Source: Chloroflexota bacterium (lineage in GTDB: Bacteria > Chloroflexota > Dehalococcoidia > Lucifugimonadales > UBA3495). From it: DNA of 36,763 bases. Shown piece by piece: positions 16,371 to 23,960 of this stretch (positions within the stretch are counted from its first letter, which is position 1; every line of letters begins with the position of its first letter). The notes under the pieces were generated by a model. The model searched no databases, was not told where the DNA came from, and saw only the letters and a list, made by a program, of their open reading frames with translations. Location: NCBI GenBank assembly GCA_028875655.1, contig JAPPCX010000020.1:1-36763 (forward strand), read 5' to 3'. Made by a program: the position numbers and the translations under genes.

Positions 16371-16810
16371 TGCTCGACGCTCTGGAGGACGCTGAAGGTT
16401 TGGTGTTGGATACCAGCGTCACGTCGTTGTTGATGGGTGATCCACGACGCCGGTACGCTGCCGAATACCGGTCAATGATTGCTGGTCGTCCCTTTGGGAT
16501 ACCAATGGCCGTGATCGCAGAACTGATGCAGGGCGCACTAAATGACGGCTGGGGTCCAAGACGACGGGCGGCCCTGATTACGTTTGTAAATCGACTTCCC
16601 CATTTTCGACCAACCTTTACAACGGCGTATCACTGGGCCGCCATTCGCGCCGAATGCCGTGGGTTGGGTATAAATGTTACCGAAAACGACGCTTGGATTG
16701 CGGCGACTGCTTTATCATTCGATGGCGTGCTGCTGACACACGACCGCGATCACCTGCGGATGCAAGCCGCCGTCCCGCAGTTGCAAGTGCTATCATTATT
16801 GGCGCCATAG
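16370..16810 (+). CDS. PIN-domain protein (VapC-like toxin)
   Basis: PIN domains are metal-dependent RNases; VapC toxins cut tRNA or rRNA. The 146-residue protein has the four expected acidic sites: VLDTSVTSLLM near 11-21, the helix IAELMQGAL with its glutamate, NDAWIAATAL, and LLTHDRDHLRM near the end. Length and motif order fit VapC. The ATG at 16370 overlaps the stop of the preceding gene, the usual arrangement for a toxin read after its antitoxin. An in-frame ATG at 16331 lies inside that gene and would disturb the overlap. surE follows after about 20 bp. Confidence 0.85.
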   Translation: MLDALEDAEGLVLDTSVTSLLMGDPRRRYAAEYRSMIAGRPFGIPMAVIAELMQGALNDGWGPRRRAALITFVNRLPHFRPTFTTAYHWAAIRAECRGLGINVTENDAWIAATALSFDGVLLTHDRDHLRMQAAVPQLQVLSLLAP

Positions 16811-16831
16811 CAATAATTGAGAGGCCATCCC

Positions 16832-17734
16832 TTGAAAATCCTTCTTACCAACGACGATGGTATTCACGCTTCGGGGCTGTGGGCTGCCGCTCGCAGCCTT
16901 TCCGCTGTCGGCGAGGTGGCCGTGGTCTCGCCTGACCGCGAGCAGTCCGGCGTGGGGGCGTCCATGACCCTCCACGCGCCGGTGTTCGCGCATCAGGTTC
17001 CCGCCGAGCAATACCTGTTGCAGTACGCCCCCGGCGACGACACCCCTCCCCGCAGCGCCGACGCCGTGCCGGAACCGTCCGGGGATGCCGGCCTCGACTT
17101 GCCTAATCCGATCCAGGCCTGGGCCGTGCAGGGCACGCCCGCTGATTCTTGCATCCTGGCGTTGGAGCAACTGGTCAACCCTAAGCCCGATTTGGTGGTA
17201 AGCGGTATCAACCGCGGATCCAACATGGGTTGGGACGTAATCGTTTCCGGCACCGTCGGCGCAGCGATTCAGGGGTTCGTGCGCGGTTATCCTACCATCG
17301 CCATCTCCGTCGGTTCCGTGCAGGCGCCCCGGTACGGCCTGGCCGCGCGGGTAGTGGCTGCCCTTGCCGGAAGACTCGGCGCCGCCCCCCAGGTATCGCC
17401 GCCGTACTTCCTCAACGTCAACGTGCCCAACGAGCCGGCCGACAAGATCGCCGGCGTCAAGATTACGCGCCTGGGCGGACGCGCTTACGGCGAGTCGGTC
17501 CGCACCGAGGATTCCTTCGGACACCGCCGGTACTGGATTTCCCGTAACCGCGCGATACTGTCCGGTGGCGATGGGACCGACATCACGGCGCATAAGGACA
17601 ACCACATCACCATCACGCCGATGGGCTTGGCATTTTCCACCACCGACGAGCGGATAGCGCTGGTGCAGGGTTTGGTGGACCAGGCGGAACTGCTAGCGTC
17701 GCCGGCGCCGGCTGCGAGTGCTGCCCCGATTTGA
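16832..17734 (+). CDS. surE: 5'/3'-nucleotidase SurE
   Basis: SurE is a metal-dependent phosphatase acting on nucleoside monophosphates and is linked to stationary-phase survival. The 300-residue protein starts KILLTNDDGIHASGL, with the metal-binding DD, then VVSPDREQSGVGASMTL. The serine/asparagine loop SGINRGSNMGWDVIVSGTVGAA is the strongest family signature. It is longer than the usual 250-260 residues because of an insertion near 65-100 (DDTPPRSADAVPEPSGDAG) and a C-terminal Ala/Pro-rich tail. The start is a TTG at 16832 with GAGAGG 7 nt upstream; an in-frame TTG at 16817 has no such site. Its 3' end overlaps the convergent membrane gene by 42 bp. Confidence 0.92.
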   Translation: MKILLTNDDGIHASGLWAAARSLSAVGEVAVVSPDREQSGVGASMTLHAPVFAHQVPAEQYLLQYAPGDDTPPRSADAVPEPSGDAGLDLPNPIQAWAVQGTPADSCILALEQLVNPKPDLVVSGINRGSNMGWDVIVSGTVGAAIQGFVRGYPTIAISVGSVQAPRYGLAARVVAALAGRLGAAPQVSPPYFLNVNVPNEPADKIAGVKITRLGGRAYGESVRTEDSFGHRRYWISRNRAILSGGDGTDITAHKDNHITITPMGLAFSTTDERIALVQGLVDQAELLASPAPAASAAPI

Positions 17735-18184
17735 TCGTCGCCTGGGCGCCACGGTGTCCTGGCGCCCGCTGGTGGCGGTGACGTCACCGTTGTCTTGCGA
17801 TTCGTAGGCGGCGAACCCCCCGGCATCCCGGATGCGGCGAATCCTCGGGCGGTCCCGCATCAGCCACAGCGATTGCGTCAGCACGGTCAGAAAGAGGCCG
17901 GGCGCTGCCAGCGCGATCATTGTCGGATCCACCAGCGACTCGCCGTTCCGCCAGTGGATCTGCGTCCGCAGGAAGACCCATCCCCCGCCGACGATCAGCC
18001 ACGCCCACGACAGAGCGCCCGACACCACGCCGTTGTGCCACGGCGACCGGATGAACAGCACCGCGCTGCACGGCCACCAGACAAAGGTGGGAACAATGAA
18101 CCATCCCTGGTAGTACCAGGGTTTGAGCGCGTCAGGAGGAACCGGCGGCGGAGAGGGATTCAAATCAATATCGTCGTTCTCCAT
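17693..18184 (-). CDS. Small membrane protein with basic C-terminus, unknown function
   Basis: No family is recognised for this 163-residue protein. After an acidic, proline-rich start (MENDDIDLNPSPPPVPP) it has three hydrophobic segments: GWFIVPTFVWWPCSAVLFI, VSGALSWAWLIVGGGWVFL, and MIALAAPGLFLTVLTQSLWLM. A cytoplasmic-looking tail ends in repeated arginines. The frame is open to 18367, but an extended -10 (TGCTATAAT) ends 7 nt before the ATG at 18184, so the true start is there and the message is probably leaderless. The last 42 bp overlap the end of surE on the other strand; the arginine tail comes from this overlap. It diverges from the MFS transporter, with start codons only 19 bp apart. 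Confidence 0.65.
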   Translation of the reverse strand: MENDDIDLNPSPPPVPPDALKPWYYQGWFIVPTFVWWPCSAVLFIRSPWHNGVVSGALSWAWLIVGGGWVFLRTQIHWRNGESLVDPTMIALAAPGLFLTVLTQSLWLMRDRPRIRRIRDAGGFAAYESQDNGDVTATSGRQDTVAPRRRSNRGSTRSRRRRR

Positions 18185-18188
18185 TGGG

Positions 18189-18200
18189 TATATTATAGCA
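18189..18200. promoter_or_regulatory. Overlapping divergent -10 elements
   Basis: On the minus strand TGCTATAAT (18192-18200) serves the small membrane protein. On the plus strand TATATT (18189-18194) lies 9 nt before the MFS ATG at 18204. The two boxes share bases, so one RNA polymerase would exclude the other. Neither gene has a Shine-Dalgarno. Confidence 0.5.
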
Positions 18201-18203
18201 GTC

Positions 18204-19469
18204 ATGGCTCTAATCCCCGGCGCTTTCATCCCTCCCTGGATTCGGACGTACGCCGCCGTCGTCCTGGCGGTGGCCCTCGCGGTCAACCTGATTACCAGTT
18301 TCTCCCTGTACGTCCAGGCTCTGACGATTCCGGGGATGAAGAACAGTTTCGACCTGTCGTACACCACGGTGTTCGTGCTGGTGGTGGCGCTGTCCCTATC
18401 CAGGGTCGTGTCGGGGTTGCTCGCCGGAGCCGCTGCGTCCCGCTACGGCGGCCGCTGGTTGGTCATTTGCAGCATCTTCGCCCAGGCCGCCGCCATGGCT
18501 TTCCTGGGTTGGTCCCCGGGTTACTGGACGGCCCTCCTGGCGATGGTAGTGGTCGGTGTTTCTTCCGGCGCGGCTCTGACGCCGATGATGGGGATGCTGG
18601 CGCCCTGGTTTCGGGCCGGAGACCGTGGGGTCGCCGCCGGCATCGCTGCCACCGGCGGCAGCCTGGCCATCGTGTTCACGGGCGTGATCGTGCCGCCGCT
18701 GACCGAACTTTTCGGAGCGGAAGCCTGGCGTTACACTTGGTATGTCCTCGCCGCCACCAGCGTCTTTATTGGCGTTCTTTGCGTCAGCTTCATCCGGGAG
18801 AACGCCGACAGTTTAGCGTTGTCTTCGGAGCCGTCGCCATCATCCGCCAATCCCACGACGCGCTCACCGGCCCATCGGGGCCCGGTCGGTTGGCCGGTAC
18901 AGGTGTACACCAACCCCTTCGTTTGGCTCATTACCGGAATGGCGTTTTGTTCCGGGTTCGTCCACGGCATTTTAACCTCCGGTTTTGGGGCCTACCTCGA
19001 GGTGGAGCATGGCATCGACGTGGCCGTTGTCGGCGCCCTCTTCATGGGCATTGGCATCCTGAGCGTCGGCAGCGGAGTTGGCTCGGGCGCGCTCTCCGAC
19101 CGGGTCGGCCGGGGCATGGCGTTCGGCGCGACGTTCCTCATCGAGGCGGCCTGTCATGCCCTCTTCTGGCTGACTTCCGATCTGGTTTTCTTTGTCATCG
19201 CTTCGGTGCTGGCCGGATTCGCCCTCCGTTCCACCTATACTATCTGCGCGGCGGCGGCGGCCGACTTCGTGCCCGTGTTCATGGCCCCGGCGTCCTTCGG
19301 ATTGATGGGCATGGGCGCCGGTATCGGCAGCACACTTTCGCCGGCCATCTCGGGACCCATCGCCGACGCCACCGGGACGCTGAGCTGGTCTTTCGCCATG
19401 GCCTCGGGGATGGCGCTGGTGGGCGCTTCCCTGGGATTTACGCTTCACTGGATTACAAGAAGGAGATAA
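18204..19469 (+). CDS. MFS transporter
   Basis: This 421-residue protein has about 12 hydrophobic segments in two halves, separated by a polar loop near 205-235 (SLALSSEPSPSSANPTTRSP). The first half has the MFS loop LLAGAAASRYGGRWL between segments 2 and 3, and the second half has the equivalent GALSDRVGRGMAFG. It resembles the oxalate/formate or monocarboxylate antiporter branch, but the substrate is not deducible. I start it at the ATG at 18204, immediately before the first amphipathic/hydrophobic stretch (MALIPGAFIPPW). The frame extends to 18123, but those codons lie across the divergent promoter and gene. The PIG-L gene follows 7 bp after its stop, so the two are probably cotranscribed. 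Confidence 0.87.
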   Translation: MALIPGAFIPPWIRTYAAVVLAVALAVNLITSFSLYVQALTIPGMKNSFDLSYTTVFVLVVALSLSRVVSGLLAGAAASRYGGRWLVICSIFAQAAAMAFLGWSPGYWTALLAMVVVGVSSGAALTPMMGMLAPWFRAGDRGVAAGIAATGGSLAIVFTGVIVPPLTELFGAEAWRYTWYVLAATSVFIGVLCVSFIRENADSLALSSEPSPSSANPTTRSPAHRGPVGWPVQVYTNPFVWLITGMAFCSGFVHGILTSGFGAYLEVEHGIDVAVVGALFMGIGILSVGSGVGSGALSDRVGRGMAFGATFLIEAACHALFWLTSDLVFFVIASVLAGFALRSTYTICAAAAADFVPVFMAPASFGLMGMGAGIGSTLSPAISGPIADATGTLSWSFAMASGMALVGASLGFTLHWITRRR

Positions 19470-19476
19470 GACCCCC

Positions 19477-20193
19477 TTGTTAGAGCAACTGAACGCCGAA
19501 TTTAACCGCGCCATGGTCGTAGTCGCCCACGCCGACGATGCCGAATGGGGCTGCGCTGGTACGGTGGCCCGCCTGTGCGCCGAGGGCTGGGACGTGGCCT
19601 ACGTAATCTGCACCGACGGCAGCAAGGGTAGCGACGACCCGGATATGACTGTCGAGATGATGGTGAAAATGCGCGAGGCGGAACAACGGGAAGCCGCCAG
19701 CATCCTGGGCTTGTCCGAAGTATTCTTCCTTGGTCATCCCGACGCCTATCTTGTGTCCAACTTGGAATTGAGGAAGGACATCTCCCGCGCCATTCGCATC
19801 CACCGCCCCGACGTTCTCATCTGCATGAACCCGGTGCGCAACCTGGACGGCGACGGCTACATCGACCATCCCGACCATTTTGCGTCCGGCGATGCCGCCA
19901 TGGGCGCAGTGTACCCGGCGGCCCGCGACCGGCTTACCTTTCCCGAACTGCTCAATGACGAGGGACTGGAACCCCATAAGGTGCGCGAGGTGTGGGTGAT
20001 GGGCCGCACTGAACCCGACCACGTTATCGACGTTACCGCCCACATTGAAACGGCGGTGGCGGCTCTAAAGGCCCACCGCAGCCAGGTGTCCCCGGAATCC
20101 GCGGACCGCCACCTCAAGGAATGGCGTCGGCGCGACGGCAAGCGTATCGGCGTCGAATATGCCGAGGTCTTCAAAAGGTTCCGGCTGGGCTGA
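19477..20193 (+). CDS. PIG-L/LmbE family deacetylase
   Basis: PIG-L proteins are zinc-dependent hydrolases that remove N-acetyl groups from sugars such as GlcNAc-inositol or bacillithiol precursors. The zinc motif appears as VVVAHADDAEWGC (about 12-24; usually AHPDDxE) and IDHPDHFASG (about 128-137), the HxxH part. TDGSKGSDDP is the following loop. At 238 residues it is full length. The start is a TTG at 19477 with AAGGAG 11 nt upstream; an ATG at 19513 is possible but leaves almost nothing before the zinc motif. The alanine in place of the usual proline in AHPDD is a mild oddity. Cotranscription with the MFS gene may mean import and processing of one compound. Confidence 0.88.
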   Translation: MLEQLNAEFNRAMVVVAHADDAEWGCAGTVARLCAEGWDVAYVICTDGSKGSDDPDMTVEMMVKMREAEQREAASILGLSEVFFLGHPDAYLVSNLELRKDISRAIRIHRPDVLICMNPVRNLDGDGYIDHPDHFASGDAAMGAVYPAARDRLTFPELLNDEGLEPHKVREVWVMGRTEPDHVIDVTAHIETAVAALKAHRSQVSPESADRHLKEWRRRDGKRIGVEYAEVFKRFRLG

Positions 20194-20225
20194 CCGCCTA
20201 CTCACTTTCCTCCCACCCTCACCTG

Positions 20226-20300
20226 CCGCTCATCCTGCCTACCATTTCCGCTCATCCCCTGCCCAGCACTTGCCGCTCATCCTGAGCTTGTCGAAGGATG
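20226..20300. repeat. Intergenic repeat block with hairpin
   Basis: CCGCTCATCC occurs three times, at 20226-20235, 20248-20257 and 20273-20282. The last copy runs into CATCCTGAGCTTGTCGAAGG and ATG (20278-20300), whose ends CATCCT/AGGATG form a stem. This CATCCTGAGC-type element is a common dispersed repeat in bacterial genomes. A related piece, CATCCTGAGCCTGTC, is at 36703-36717. The rest of the 20194-20410 gap shows nothing else apart from the VOC ribosome-binding site. Confidence 0.6.
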
Positions 20301-20410
20301 CCACCGCACTAGCCCATCCGCCGCAAAAGTGGTATCGTTCCACCATGTGACCTGACCTGCTGTTTCGGCTCAATGCAGGTTGCGGATCTTCCGTTTACAA
20401 GGAGGGGAAA

Positions 20411-20836
20411 ATGCCTCAGATCAAGCACATCGCCATCGCCACTAACGACGCCGCAAAGACCGCCAAGTTCTACTCCGAAGTCTTCGGCCTGCGCCAGGTT
20501 GCCGAGCTCAAGAGCGACAACGCCAACGGCTACATGCTCAGCGACGGCAGCGTGAACATGGCCATCCTGGACTTCCAGAACGACGCCGTTGCCGGGGAGC
20601 GCGGCAAGGATTGGGAAGGCATCCACCACATCGGGTTTGAGGTGGAAAGCCTGGAAGAGACGGAAGCGCGTCTCGCCGCCGCCAACTCCAAGCCCATGGA
20701 CGAGGTGAACCACGCTCTTCACGCCGGGATGACCGGCCCCCGGACCCAGAACGTTGAAACCAAGTACGAAGGCCCCAACGGGGAAATGATCGACGTGTCC
20801 GAAACCGGTTGGGTCGGCACCCGCGGCCTCGACTGA
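20411..20836 (+). CDS. VOC (glyoxalase/dioxygenase fold) family protein
   Basis: The 141-residue protein has the two beta-alpha-beta-beta-beta repeats of the VOC fold. The first starts IKHIAIATNDAAKTAKFYSE with a histidine at the metal position and ends NMAILDF. The second starts GIHHIGFEVESLEETEARL and ends YEGPNGEMIDVSE with the expected glutamate. Such proteins are lyases, epimerases or dioxygenases; the substrate here cannot be named. AAGGAGGGG immediately precedes the ATG. It stands between PIG-L and the tandem HicB-like genes on the same strand. A lactoylglutathione lyase or methylmalonyl-CoA epimerase role is possible but not supported specifically. Confidence 0.85.
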   Translation: MPQIKHIAIATNDAAKTAKFYSEVFGLRQVAELKSDNANGYMLSDGSVNMAILDFQNDAVAGERGKDWEGIHHIGFEVESLEETEARLAAANSKPMDEVNHALHAGMTGPRTQNVETKYEGPNGEMIDVSETGWVGTRGLD

Positions 20837-20916
20837 TTCCCGCTTCAACCTCCAGCGAACTCCCCTAAACCGTGACTGACCAGGGCGGCGCTTCACGCGC
20901 TGCCCAAGGAGCAGCC

Positions 20917-21393
20917 GTGAACACTCAGCCCAGGCAACTGACTTGCTACATCAAGAAAACGCGCTCCAACCCCGACATGTGGGAGGCATTCTGCGTGGAG
21001 CTCGACATCCCCGCCGTCGGCGACACTTACGAAGAAGTTGCTGCCATGATGTATCAAGCCGTTGACAACTACATCGACTTCGTGTACCAGAACCAGCCCG
21101 ACGATGAACAACGGTTGCTCTATCGTCCCATGCCGAAGGCGGACGTTTGGAAGTTGCAGTTTGAAGAACGTTTCCTGCAGAAGCTGCCCTTTTCCAGGCG
21201 CCAGGTCCGCAAAATCTTCCTCAACGCTGAGAAAGGCATTCCCATCCAGCTGGACCCGCACTACACCGAACTGTGCCTGACGTGCAAGAAGTACCGCAGC
21301 GTCGGCGAGTTTGAGGTGTTCCACGAACCCAACTCGGCATACGTGTGGTACGACAAAACCTGCAATGCCTGCAAGGGGGCCGGCGTGGCCTGA
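20917..21393 (+). CDS. HicB-like fold protein with C-terminal CxxC pairs, copy 1
   Basis: The 158-residue protein begins with a HicB-like segment: LTCYIKKTRS, then WEAFCVELDIPAVGDTYEEV, AMMYQAVDNYIDFVY, the partly processed-RNase-H-like fold of HicB antitoxins. A central helical, basic part (LPFSRRQVRKIFLNAEKG) follows. The C-terminal part has LCLTCKKYR and CNACKGAG, two CxxC pairs that could bind one zinc. There is no HicA mRNA interferase next to it. The start is a GTG at 20917 with AAGGAG 5 nt upstream; an in-frame GTG at 20872 has none. The next gene is a gap-free paralogue of exactly the same length. Confidence 0.65.
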   Translation: MNTQPRQLTCYIKKTRSNPDMWEAFCVELDIPAVGDTYEEVAAMMYQAVDNYIDFVYQNQPDDEQRLLYRPMPKADVWKLQFEERFLQKLPFSRRQVRKIFLNAEKGIPIQLDPHYTELCLTCKKYRSVGEFEVFHEPNSAYVWYDKTCNACKGAGVA

Positions 21394-21454
21394 TCTCGTC
21401 CCATGAGGACCGGACCCTTTGCGGCGACTCCCCGCGCTCGCTTCGGAGTTGGCG

Positions 21455-21931
21455 ATGCAAGCCAAACCGCGAAAGCTGACCTGCTATATCAAGAAGACCC
21501 AGTCGGAGCCGGAAACCTGGGAAGGATTCTGCGTTGACATCGACGTTCCGGCCATCGGCGATTCCTATGAAGACGTGGTTTCAACGCTGTACGAAACGGT
21601 AGATAACTACATCAACTACGTGTACGAGCGCCAGCCTGAAGACGAACAACTGCTGCTCTACCGTCCGATGTCCGGCGGCGACGCTTTCAAGTTGATGATC
21701 CAGGAACGCATCCTCCAGCATCTCCCGTTCTCAAGGCTCCAAATCCGTAAGGTCTTCATCAACGCCGACCGCGGCCTGCCCGCCCAACTCGACCCTCAAT
21801 ACACCCAGCTGTGTTTCGTGTGCCGGAAGTACCGGGACGTTGGCCTGTTCGACCTGTACCAGTCTTCCAACACCTCCTACGCCTGGTACGACACCGCCTG
21901 CCATCTCTGCAAGCAGGCCGGCAGAGCGTAG
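21455..21931 (+). CDS. HicB-like fold protein with C-terminal CxxC pairs, copy 2
   Basis: Also 158 residues, it aligns to the preceding gene without gaps. Shared blocks are LTCYIKKT, the FCV..D.PA.GD.YE motif, VDNYI, DEQ.LLYRPM, LPFSR, QLDP.YT.LC, and the cysteine pairs CFVCRKYR and CHLCKQAG. By eye roughly half the positions are identical. The ATG at 21455 has GGAG 7 nt upstream; the in-frame start at 21419 does not. The two genes are a tandem duplication that has diverged under constraint, since the cysteines and the HicB-like core are kept in both. Function is unknown; a DNA- or RNA-binding regulator is a reasonable guess. Confidence 0.65.
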   Translation: MQAKPRKLTCYIKKTQSEPETWEGFCVDIDVPAIGDSYEDVVSTLYETVDNYINYVYERQPEDEQLLLYRPMSGGDAFKLMIQERILQHLPFSRLQIRKVFINADRGLPAQLDPQYTQLCFVCRKYRDVGLFDLYQSSNTSYAWYDTACHLCKQAGRA

Positions 21932-21955
21932 GGCGTGTTGGCCGCCTCGCGCGCG

Positions 21956-21984
21956 CCGTCATTCCCCCGAAAGCGGGAATCCAG
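21956..21984. repeat. Dispersed hairpin repeat
   Basis: ATTCCC (21961-21966) and GGGAAT (21975-21980) flank CCGAAAGC in a GTCATTCCC...GGGAATCCAG context. This element is scattered through intergenic regions of many bacteria. Here it lies between the convergent HicB-like and DUF35 genes, where it may help termination. A degraded relative appears near 33825-33860. Confidence 0.6.
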
Positions 21985-22035
21985 AAGGCCAAACCGGCTG
22001 AATCCTGGTTTATCCTGTGCACCCATGCCTGAAAA

Positions 22036-22455
22036 CTAGGCCGGCCTGAACACCAGCCCGGGTTCATCAGGATCAATCTCGCTGAGGTCCAGCCGCAACG
22101 CTATCCCCGTCCGGATGTTTTGCGGATTGCTTGCGTCAACGCCGGCGATCCTGGCCGAAATCCGTGGGCCTTCTTCCAGCGTCACAATGCCCGTGCAGTA
22201 GGGATTGTTCCGCCCGAACCCCTTGGCCTCCAGCGAAGCCGGCGCCACTGAGATGCAGGTAAAGGTGCTCAACGTAGCGCGACCGCTCAGCTCATGCCAC
22301 TCCATGTCGCTGCTGTGGCTCACCGGGTCAATCGGCCGCGCCTCGGCATAGACGTTGCCGTTCTCGCGGCACCGCACGCCCATAAACTTGCCCTCTTTCA
22401 GGAACTCGTAAAACGACGCGGCATTGAACGGACGCGCTGCAGTTTCGGTGGTCAT
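22036..22455 (-). CDS. DUF35 OB-fold protein, thiolase partner, with degenerate zinc ribbon
   Basis: DUF35 proteins have an N-terminal rubredoxin-like zinc ribbon and an OB fold and usually form a complex with a thiolase to channel acyl-CoA. The 139-residue protein has the approach helix FYEFLKEGKFMGVRC and the OB-fold strands (LSTFTCISVAP, YCTGIVTLEEGPRISARIAG, LRLDLSEID). The ribbon normally reads CxxCG...C, but here it is CRENG and the later cysteines are absent, so only C29 remains and zinc is probably not bound. It starts 10 bp after the thiolase stop with GGGAG before the ATG, in the order thiolase then DUF35. Confidence 0.83.
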   Translation of the reverse strand: MTTETAARPFNAASFYEFLKEGKFMGVRCRENGNVYAEARPIDPVSHSSDMEWHELSGRATLSTFTCISVAPASLEAKGFGRNNPYCTGIVTLEEGPRISARIAGVDASNPQNIRTGIALRLDLSEIDPDEPGLVFRPA

Positions 22456-22465
22456 GTTACGCTCC

Positions 22466-23740
22466 CTAGCCGCGCTGCAGCACGTTGACGACGCAGGTGC
22501 CGCCCGTTCCGCCCACGTTGTGCGTCAACCCGAATTCGAGGTTGGGGTTGTCCAGTTGGCGTTCGCCGGCCTCGCCCCGCAGTTGCTTGTACACCTCAAT
22601 TACCTGGGCAACGCCGCTGGCGCCCACCGGGTGCCCCTTGGCTTTCAGGCCGCCGCTGGTGTTGATGGGCCTGTCGCCCGTGCGGGCCGTGCGTCCTTCG
22701 TCCACCGCATGAGGGCCTTCGCCCGGCGCGAAGAACCCCAGGTCCTCACTGGCCACGATCTCAGCGATGGTGAAGCAGTCGTGAACTTCGGCCAGTCCAA
22801 TCTGCTCCGGACCCACCCCGGCCATTTCGTAAGCCTGCGCCGACGCCACCTTGGCTGCGGACAGCGAGGTCAGCTCATCCGCGTCGTGCAGTGGCCGCCC
22901 CGTGGCCTGCCCGATGCCGGCGATACGGATGGGCTTGTCCGTGAACTGCTCGGCAATTTCGCTGGCTACCAGCAGCACGCAGGAAGCGCCGTCCGTGATC
23001 GGTGCGCAGTCGTACAGCCGCAGCGGCCAGGCGATCCACGGGTTCGCCCGCGCATCATTCAGAAAATCCAGCTCGTCCGCCCACTCCGGCACGGTTTCAC
23101 CCCGTTGCTCGGCCCGCGCCTTGCGCCGTTCCATCATGTCCCTGATGGTTACCTGGAACTGGGCCTTGGGGTTCAGCTTACCGTTCTCGTGGTTCTTGAC
23201 CCCTACCTTCAGCAGGTGGTCCAGGTTGGTTTCGTACCGGTCCATGTGGGCCTTGGCGATGGCCCCAAAAATCCCTGGGAAAGTTAGCCCCGCCGGCACT
23301 TCGTACAACCCGTCGGCTGCGGACGCCAGCACGTCGGTTACCCCTTCCGTGGGCAGCGACGTCATCTTCTCCACGCCGCCCACCAGCACCACGTCGTACA
23401 TCCCGCTCGCGATGGCCATCACGCCCTCGCGCAACGCGGAACCACTGCTGGCGCAGGCGTTCTCCACGCGCGTGATCGGCGTTGGAGTCATGCCCAGCCA
23501 GTCAGCCATGATCGGCGCGGTGTGTCCCTGGTGCTCGAACAGGTCGGCGGAATAGTTCCCCAGGTAGCCGGCTTCAATATCGGTTGCCGATATGCCGGTG
23601 TCGATGTTTTCCTGCATGTCCTGGAACGCCTCGACAAACAGGTCGCGGCTCGACTTGTCAGGATACGCGCCGAACTGGGAAAGCCCGGCGCCAACAATGG
23701 AAACCTGCCGGGCCAACCGGCGGGGTCGGGTGGTAGCCAT
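22466..23740 (-). CDS. Thiolase / acetyl-CoA acetyltransferase (SCP2-type)
   Basis: The 424-residue protein belongs to the lipid-transfer-associated thiolases. The nucleophile cysteine is in RVENACASSGSALREGV near residue 92. The other catalytic blocks are EVHDCFTIAE (HDCF) and KAKGHPVGASG near the C-terminus, closing with THNVGGTGGTCVVNVLQRG. It probably cleaves or condenses acyl-CoA or ketoacyl-CoA with the DUF35 partner encoded directly downstream. GAGGAG precedes the ATG at 23740. The pair is common where steroid, fatty acid or aromatic side chains are degraded, but the substrate is not visible. Confidence 0.92.
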   Translation of the reverse strand: MATTRPRRLARQVSIVGAGLSQFGAYPDKSSRDLFVEAFQDMQENIDTGISATDIEAGYLGNYSADLFEHQGHTAPIMADWLGMTPTPITRVENACASSGSALREGVMAIASGMYDVVLVGGVEKMTSLPTEGVTDVLASAADGLYEVPAGLTFPGIFGAIAKAHMDRYETNLDHLLKVGVKNHENGKLNPKAQFQVTIRDMMERRKARAEQRGETVPEWADELDFLNDARANPWIAWPLRLYDCAPITDGASCVLLVASEIAEQFTDKPIRIAGIGQATGRPLHDADELTSLSAAKVASAQAYEMAGVGPEQIGLAEVHDCFTIAEIVASEDLGFFAPGEGPHAVDEGRTARTGDRPINTSGGLKAKGHPVGASGVAQVIEVYKQLRGEAGERQLDNPNLEFGLTHNVGGTGGTCVVNVLQRG

Positions 23741-23774
23741 GGTGTTTCAACTCCTCAATTGCAGTTGCGCTGCG

Positions 23775-23960
23775 TCATCCTACACCAAAAGTCCCCAGCA
23801 ATACTATCGCTGTCGCCAGCCAGGGCAAGTAAGCGTTCATAATGGCCGTTCGCCAATTTTCGCCTTTGGCAGACCGGCGCAACAGAGCATAGGGCATGAC
23901 AGCAACCAGAGATACAAAGATTGCCGACCAGAAGGCTATCGCCGTTTCAACTACGCTCAC
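23775..23960 (-). CDS. Tiny membrane protein, second of a coupled pair
   Basis: This 61-residue protein has two hydrophobic segments, about 6-27 (TAIAFWSAIFVSLVAVMPYALL) and 42-61 (NAYLPWLATAIVLLGTFGVG), joined by a basic loop (RRSAKGENWR). Its GTG start overlaps the TGA of the preceding small gene (GTGA), a classic translational-coupling junction. No family is recognised. With its partner it may form a small two-component membrane complex. It lies between amidase and thiolase on the same strand. Confidence 0.55.
   Translation of the reverse strand: MSVVETAIAFWSAIFVSLVAVMPYALLRRSAKGENWRTAIMNAYLPWLATAIVLLGTFGVG

Noticed and set aside
17795-19483. 562-codon plus-strand frame
   Set aside because: It is an Arg/Gly-rich shadow of the MFS transporter, which has proper membrane segments in its own frame.
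20226-20300. CRISPR array
   Set aside because: The repeated CCGCTCATCC units are short, imperfect and spaced 22-25 bp without unique spacers.
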